11,212 bases of DNA from assembly GCA_025362255.1 (NCBI GenBank), contig JANYGY010000036.1, positions 1 through 11,212 on the forward strand. Reading direction: 5' to 3'. A program made the position numbers and the translations under genes. Positions 7,509 through 11,212 of this stretch are shown piece by piece; position 1 is the first letter of the stretch, and every line of letters begins with the position of its first letter. The notes beneath the pieces are model-generated. The model worked only from the letters and a program-made list of their open reading frames with translations. It was not told where the DNA came from and made no database searches. The DNA comes from Planctomycetales bacterium. Lineage in GTDB: Bacteria > Planctomycetota > UBA11346.

Positions 7509-8471
7509 TCAATCCGACCGGCGCCGCAAGCGATCGACTGCGACCGCCACCACGATGACGACCCCGATGGTGATTTCCTGGGCCCACGTCGGCCAACCAA
7601 GCTGCTGCGAACCATTGCGCAACACGCCCATGATCAGGGCTCCGATCACCGTTCCGATCACCGTACCGGTGCCACCAGCAAGCGAGGCGCCGCCAATCAC
7701 CACTGCCGCGATCACGTCAAGCTCACGACCGCCGGCCGTGGTCGGATCGCCTTGGTGCAACTTCGCCAATTCGAGCAATCCCGCCAATCCGACGGCGGCG
7801 CCGCCCAGAACGTACAGTACGATCTTGGTGCGCCGCACCGGCACTCCGCCCAATCGGGCCGCGGCTTCATTCGAGCCGACGGCGTAGACCTGACGGCCAA
7901 ACACCGTGCGCGTCATCAGCACCCAGGTGGCCCCGGTCACCAGCACCGCGATCCATACACCGGGCGCCACCACCAGAGCATGCACCCAGGTCGGATCAGC
8001 CATATTCGGTACCGGCTGCATCAGGTGATCGATCCAGGACGAGCCAGGATAATTAACTGCCTGGTTGTCGGCCAGACCCTTGGCTAGTCCCCGTGCCACC
8101 CCAAGCATGCCCAACGTCACGATGAAGGGCGACAGCTTGCCGAAGGCGATGGTCGCCCCACTGACGAGACCGCAGCAAGCCCCGATACCAATGCACGCCA
8201 CGGCAGCGATCGCTGGTGACCACTCATGATGCAAGGCCAAACCCCCGCCCACCGCCGATAAGGCCAGCACCGAGCCGATCGCCAGATCGATGCCTCCGGC
8301 AACGATGATCAGGGTCGCGCCACTCGCCGCGATCGCGACAATCGCCGTCTGGGTCAGCAGCAAGCGTACATTCAGCTCAGACCAGAATGCCGGCCCCGCC
8401 GCCAGCCGAAAACCGATCGCCAATAAGACCAACGCCAACAAGGGGGCGAGTGAGACGAGAAAGCGTTTCAT
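7509..8471 (-). CDS. RbsC-type sugar ABC transporter permease
   Basis: This is an inner-membrane permease of the ribose/xylose/galactose importer family (carbohydrate uptake class 2). The 320 residues match the family length, with eight to ten hydrophobic segments. Diagnostic motifs are IVAGGIDLAIGSVLALSA (56-73), SPFIVTLGMLGVARGLA (114-130), the cytoplasmic VGSNEAAARLGGV loop (198-210) expected to contact the ATPase, and the C-terminal ELDVIAAVVIGGASLAGGTG (250-269) followed by GTVIGALIMGVLRNG (273-287). Substrate cannot be told from sequence: ribose, rhamnose, xylose or autoinducer-2 importers all have such permeases. No ATPase (RbsA-like) or periplasmic binding protein lies on either side, which is unusual since these are normally one operon. 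The ATG at 8471 has no purine-rich leader. It sits 181 bp downstream of the pilin stop and 35 bp upstream of rny. Confidence 0.92.
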   Translation of the reverse strand: MKRFLVSLAPLLALVLLAIGFRLAAGPAFWSELNVRLLLTQTAIVAIAASGATLIIVAGGIDLAIGSVLALSAVGGGLALHHEWSPAIAAVACIGIGACCGLVSGATIAFGKLSPFIVTLGMLGVARGLAKGLADNQAVNYPGSSWIDHLMQPVPNMADPTWVHALVVAPGVWIAVLVTGATWVLMTRTVFGRQVYAVGSNEAAARLGGVPVRRTKIVLYVLGGAAVGLAGLLELAKLHQGDPTTAGGRELDVIAAVVIGGASLAGGTGTVIGTVIGALIMGVLRNGSQQLGWPTWAQEITIGVVIVVAVAVDRLRRRSD

Positions 8472-8652
8472 GGCGATGGTGGTGGAGAATCGTGATGCCG
8501 GTCAACTTCCCATCGAAAAGTAGGGGAATGTTTCCAGGATCACGCTCGCGCCACAAACGGTCCTGATATCAGCGAAAACAGACGAAATTCACCCATATGC
8601 CCGGATCAACCTGGAGAATTCCGGTTAATGACTTTTAAGCACCGACAGATGA
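8472..8652 (-). other. Intergenic region upstream of the permease gene
   Basis: This 181-bp stretch has no gene. It must hold the leader, and possibly the promoter, for the permease and the genes behind it, but I see no convincing paired -35/-10 boxes. It contains one imperfect hairpin at 8608-8626 (arms AACC and GGTT, then GGA and TCC, loop GAAT, one bulged base), lying 27 bp beyond the pilin stop. No T-run follows it on the minus strand, so it is not a standard intrinsic terminator. Confidence 0.4.
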
Positions 8653-9480
8653 TCAGAAATACAGACGGTTAGCATAAAGGCCTGCCCACGAACAGATACC
8701 GACATCGGCCCCGCCAACCAAGTCACTGAACGTGAAATCGCGAGCCCGACGGGTCTGAACCTGGCCGTCACCGAGCAACTGATTGACCACCAGATGTTTT
8801 TCCATTTGAGACAGTTGATAGTCGGTCGGATTCTGATGGTTGTTGTACCAGATGCCATTGGTCCACATGAATCGATCTGACATCAAGACTTTATTTGCTT
8901 CCAATCGGCGATCTATAAAGGCTTCGGGAGTTGAGGTCGATCCAGCGGCCCAACTGTTCACACCTGCGGCGTAATTATAGGACGTCCACAAAACCGGATA
9001 TCCGAGGGCGGTTTGATCACCAACGTAAGACCGCAGACAAGTCCAATAGATGGGCAAGCCAGTTGCACTTACCTTATCATCGCCGAGGTACGGTTGGATC
9101 GCCGGAAAATTTAAATCTTGGGGTCGTAGGGGATTCTGCACTTTCAAGACAGCCCAAAAAGTTTGGCCAGAGTTGGGATTCTGGTCCTCCCAATTGGCCG
9201 GGGTGCGTGGGATGATCCCACGATTGTCTTGCGCATAACCAGAAATCGCGAGGCCCCATTGGCGCAGGTTCGACATGCACAAAACTTGTTTCGCATGTTC
9301 GCGCATCATGGTGGTCGCCATAAAGCCGAGAGAGGTTAAGATTGCAATGACGGTCACGACGACCATCAATTCCATCAAGGTAAATCCGCTGCGGACACGG
9401 CGGTTCGTAGGCCGATTGTTGTCAGAGAGCAAAGCCATGATGGAGATTGAGTTCATGGGAGCCGCTCCGGAAATGACCAT
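8653..9480 (-). CDS. Prepilin-type pilin, GspG/PulG-like with late DG motif
   Basis: This 275-residue protein has a prepilin signal: a basic leader, G32 before F33, GFTLMELMVVVTVIAIL (32-48) with Glu at +5 (E37), and a hydrophobic helix to about 57. Next comes CMSNLRQWGLAISGYAQDN (68-86), typical of GspG-like pilins in Planctomycetota, Verrucomicrobiota and Lentisphaerota. Near the end is H229 followed by VNQLLGDGQV (232-241), close to the H-X9-DG signature but with eight rather than nine intervening residues. These proteins are usually cleaved by a prepilin peptidase and sit in pseudopili or on the surface; their function is mostly unknown. The ATG at 9480 has a good GGAGT six bases upstream. 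An alternative ATG at 9456 (Met9) also has GGAG eight bases upstream and would give a shorter leader. Base composition is visibly lower in GC than the flanking genes. It stands alone, with no secretion or assembly genes nearby. Confidence 0.87.
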   Translation of the reverse strand: MVISGAAPMNSISIMALLSDNNRPTNRRVRSGFTLMELMVVVTVIAILTSLGFMATTMMREHAKQVLCMSNLRQWGLAISGYAQDNRGIIPRTPANWEDQNPNSGQTFWAVLKVQNPLRPQDLNFPAIQPYLGDDKVSATGLPIYWTCLRSYVGDQTALGYPVLWTSYNYAAGVNSWAAGSTSTPEAFIDRRLEANKVLMSDRFMWTNGIWYNNHQNPTDYQLSQMEKHLVVNQLLGDGQVQTRRARDFTFSDLVGGADVGICSWAGLYANRLYF

Positions 9481-9486
9481 GTGCTG

Positions 9487-9491
9487 ACTCC
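9487..9491 (-). promoter_or_regulatory. Shine-Dalgarno for the GspG-like pilin gene
   Basis: GGAGT sits on the minus strand with a six-base spacer to the ATG at 9480. It supports that start over the two internal Met codons at 9456 and 9438. It is the clearest ribosome-binding site in the window. The Met at 9456 has a competing GGAG (9465-9468, eight-base spacer), so the choice is not final. Confidence 0.5.
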
Positions 9492-9540
9492 ATTAATAGA
9501 TCAGTTTTTGTTTTTATGGCAACGGTTGTAAAGGGACCAT

Positions 9541-9570
9541 AGATTAGCATAAAATTGATTATTTTGGCAA
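9541..9570 (-). promoter_or_regulatory. Candidate sigma70-like promoter for the pilin gene
   Basis: On the minus strand, TTGCCA (9565-9570) and TAATCT (9541-9546) are separated by 18 bases in an AT-rich stretch (20 of 60 bases are G or C in 9541-9600). This would give a leader of roughly 55 nt before the ATG at 9480, compatible with the Shine-Dalgarno there. A second TTGCCA (9517-9522) with TATTAA (9493-9498), also 18 bases apart, lies nearer the gene. It would start transcription almost at the ATG, so it fits only if Met9 is the start. This is pattern matching to the E. coli consensus in a probably distant phylum. Confidence 0.3.
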
Positions 9571-9571
9571 A

Positions 9572-9614
9572 TTGAACGACCTATCCTGGTTTAATGAGGG
9601 CTCCTCTCGTTCAA
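9572..9614. repeat. Perfect 8-bp inverted repeat between rhamnosidase and pilin genes
   Basis: TTGAACGA (9572-9579) and TCGTTCAA (9607-9614) are exact reverse complements separated by 27 bases. Within the spacer, next to the right arm, a smaller GAGG/CCTC hairpin (9596-9599 with 9603-9606, loop GCT) can form. On the minus-strand transcript the structure starts 13 nt after the rhamnosidase stop and is followed by only a few T residues. It could be a weak or factor-dependent terminator for that gene, or an operator just upstream of the pilin -35 candidate. The sequence match is certain; the function is not known. Confidence 0.45.
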
Positions 9615-9627
9615 CAGCAGGTATAAA

Positions 9628-11212
9628 TCAGTCGAAAAATATTCCAGACATCGCGCCGCGATAGATGCGGATGACGCTCGACCGGTGGTAGGCGAAGCGC
9701 ATATAACAGCCGTTGCTGGCGTCCTCGGCAACCTGCGTCGGGGCGATGAGGTTCAGCGTTTCGGCGTCATACATTTCTACGGCAAAGTGCCCCAAGTCGC
9801 CATTCCAGTCGAGTAGATACAAGGACAGCACGTGCGGCTGTTCCCGACGCAGGTCGACCTTCAGCCACACCGAATGCGCGGACGGGTTGGTGGTCACGCT
9901 GTGGACCTCGCGCGGCCAGCGGTTGCCGGCGTCAGCTGCAGGCGCCCGCGGGTCGGTGCTGTCTCGGGCGTAGGTGGTGTGCAGGGGCTGATTGCCATCG
10001 CGGAGCGTCACTGCGGCAACGAAGTCCGGCAGCTGTCCGCTCAGCGGCTCAGCGGCGTTCCCCGTGATCAATTGGTGACCCAACACGCCATAGTATCCAC
10101 CCCAGGTTCCGCCGGTGCGGCAGTCCTGGCCGAGGTACTGTGCTCGGTAGGTGCGGGCTGCGGGCACCAGCGTTATAGGCAGAGGTCCGGCGTAAATAAC
10201 CGTGGCGCGCAACCAACCCGGGCGCACGCCTTCAAGATGGACGCCATCAGCATCGGCGCGGATTGCCGAGCATCCTGGCGGCAGATGCCCGTTTGACGGC
10301 CAGACGAGCATGCCAGCGATGGTAACCTCGACGATGCGTCGCCCACCGGATGGAATGGTCACCTCGCCGACCGTGTTCGGCGGCGCGTTGAGCTCGAACG
10401 ATCCGCTGGTGATGTCGAGGCGCAGCGCCAGATCACCGTGCGGCGTGCGCACCGAGGCGGCGATGCGCTCGAGCCCGGGTCCCGGTCGCGGCTTCACGGC
10501 GTAGCTGGCGAAGCCAGGCGCCAGCGGACGGATCCCGGCAATCTCTTCACTCAGCCACGTCGTGGCACCGGCCGACCAGGGATGCGTCAGGCTGCAATCC
10601 AGCAACGAGCGATGCGGCATTACCGCGTTCAACTCTGGCCGGTAGAGCTCGTAACAGGTCGTCGCGCCGTGGGCGAGCATGCCGCCCCAGCAATCGCGCA
10701 GCAGCCGCATCGCGTCGTCATGGCGGCCCATACGTGCCAGGGCGCGCAAGACGAAGTACTGATGAAACGGCGAGATGAAGGTGAAGTCGACTGGATCGGC
10801 ACCGTACGTCGCGGCGATGGCGGTATGCTCGTCGGGGGTGGTGAATCCTGCGTTCACCGCCTGCAATGCGCCGAACAGTCCGACGCATGCCACCCACGTT
10901 GGGTCACCACGCAACTCGGCAATGCGGCGCGCGGCGAAGCCGCGGAAGCGCTCCGCCAATTCAGCCTGTCCGGTGCGCTCAAGAACGGTCGCGAACTCGC
11001 GCCACGCACGAATCGCCAGCATCTTGAAACAATCACGGGTTTGCGGTGAGTCAGGGAATTCGAAGCCGCCGCCGAGCCGCTGATCCCAGCCCGACCATGA
11101 TTGATGAAACTCGGTGTCGTACACGTCATTCGCGCGGTTCAGGATGAACTCCGCGCTGCCGAGCCAGCCGGCGACGCTGGCATGGTCGCCCGAATGTTCG
11201 ACATAGGCCGCA
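9628..11212 (-). CDS. GH78-like alpha-L-rhamnosidase with extra C-terminal module (5' truncated by window edge)
   Basis: The frame is open to the right edge, so the N-terminus is missing; 527 residues are visible. Residues 1-220 look like the back half of an alpha-helical-barrel glycosidase. GATTCYELY (182-190) includes E188, a candidate for the catalytic base, and SLTHPWSAGATTWLSEEIAG (207-226) follows. The GIRPLAPGF...VKPRPGPGLERIAASVRTPHG segment (227-259) is the typical entry to the rhamnosidase C-terminal beta domain. The general acid would lie upstream, out of view. Family enzymes cleave terminal alpha-L-rhamnose from plant, algal or bacterial glycans. After about residue 300 there is an extra beta-rich part. 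From RTYRAQYLG (353) to the end it resembles a recurring module of secreted proteins (GTWGGYYGVLGH, LSLYLLDWNGD, final SGIFFD). Export is likely but the signal peptide is not visible. A GTG at 11124 is internal, not the start. The hydrolase class is firm; strict rhamnose specificity is less so. Confidence 0.82.
   Translation of the reverse strand, partial: AAYVEHSGDHASVAGWLGSAEFILNRANDVYDTEFHQSWSGWDQRLGGGFEFPDSPQTRDCFKMLAIRAWREFATVLERTGQAELAERFRGFAARRIAELRGDPTWVACVGLFGALQAVNAGFTTPDEHTAIAATYGADPVDFTFISPFHQYFVLRALARMGRHDDAMRLLRDCWGGMLAHGATTCYELYRPELNAVMPHRSLLDCSLTHPWSAGATTWLSEEIAGIRPLAPGFASYAVKPRPGPGLERIAASVRTPHGDLALRLDITSGSFELNAPPNTVGEVTIPSGGRRIVEVTIAGMLVWPSNGHLPPGCSAIRADADGVHLEGVRPGWLRATVIYAGPLPITLVPAARTYRAQYLGQDCRTGGTWGGYYGVLGHQLITGNAAEPLSGQLPDFVAAVTLRDGNQPLHTTYARDSTDPRAPAADAGNRWPREVHSVTTNPSAHSVWLKVDLRREQPHVLSLYLLDWNGDLGHFAVEMYDAETLNLIAPTQVAEDASNGCYMRFAYHRSSVIRIYRGAMSGIFFD

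Noticed and set aside
7474..7596. Upstream extension of the rny frame by 41 codons
   Set aside because: The added residues are Arg/Gly/His-rich, overlap the permease coding sequence by 88 bases and would bury the membrane helix. The ATG at 7473 gives a normal Rny N-terminus.
8608..8626. Hairpin downstream of the pilin gene as an intrinsic terminator
   Set aside because: The stem is short with a bulge, and no T-run follows on the minus strand.
1..11212. CRISPR arrays, tRNA or rRNA genes, insertion sequences, phage or defence genes
   Set aside because: No direct repeat series, cloverleaf-like sequence, transposase, integrase or terminal inverted repeats were seen; nearly all the sequence is accounted for by ordinary coding regions.

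Overview
This window looks like chromosomal DNA from a GC-rich bacterium that respires with menaquinone and has a type IV pilus or type II secretion style pilin system. The best single clue to lineage is the 275-residue pilin near the right side. It has a long pre-leader, a NLRQWGLAISGYAQDN-type segment after the N-terminal helix, and a late N-Q-L-L-G-D-G-Q-V motif resembling the H-X9-DG pilins abundant in Planctomycetota, Verrucomicrobiota and Lentisphaerota. I therefore suggest the PVC superphylum. This is an inference from family resemblance, not a search.

Layout: one gene reads rightward at the left edge (1-1479). It is the 3' part of a glutamine-hydrolysing asparagine synthetase. Its stop codon abuts, with no spacer, the stop codon of the first leftward gene. 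Everything from 1480 to the right edge is encoded on the minus strand. In transcription order (right to left) these genes are: an edge-truncated GH78-like alpha-L-rhamnosidase with an extra C-terminal beta-rich module; a GspG/PulG-like pilin in an AT-richer patch; an orphan RbsC-type sugar ABC permease; ribonuclease Y (rny); isochorismate synthase (menF); a small membrane-anchored or lipoprotein-like protein of unknown function; SEPHCHC synthase (menD); and a PilV/GspI-like minor pilin.

The run rny-menF-unknown-menD-minor pilin has gaps of about 11 to 38 bp and is probably one transcription unit. The permease, 35 bp upstream of rny, may belong to it too. MenF and MenD are the first two committed enzymes of classical menaquinone synthesis: chorismate to isochorismate to SEPHCHC. 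The other men genes are not in the window. Rny is the membrane-anchored endoribonuclease of mRNA turnover and has no obvious pathway link to its neighbours. The rhamnosidase and the sugar permease both fit a life on plant or algal polysaccharides, but the permease has no ATPase or binding-protein gene beside it.

I see no tRNA, rRNA, CRISPR array, insertion sequence, phage gene or defence system. The window is mostly ordinary core and carbohydrate metabolism. The points most worth a second look are the uncharacterised C-terminal module of the rhamnosidase, the unknown gene between menF and menD, the AT-rich pilin island with its inverted repeat, and the pilin gene attached to the end of a menaquinone operon.
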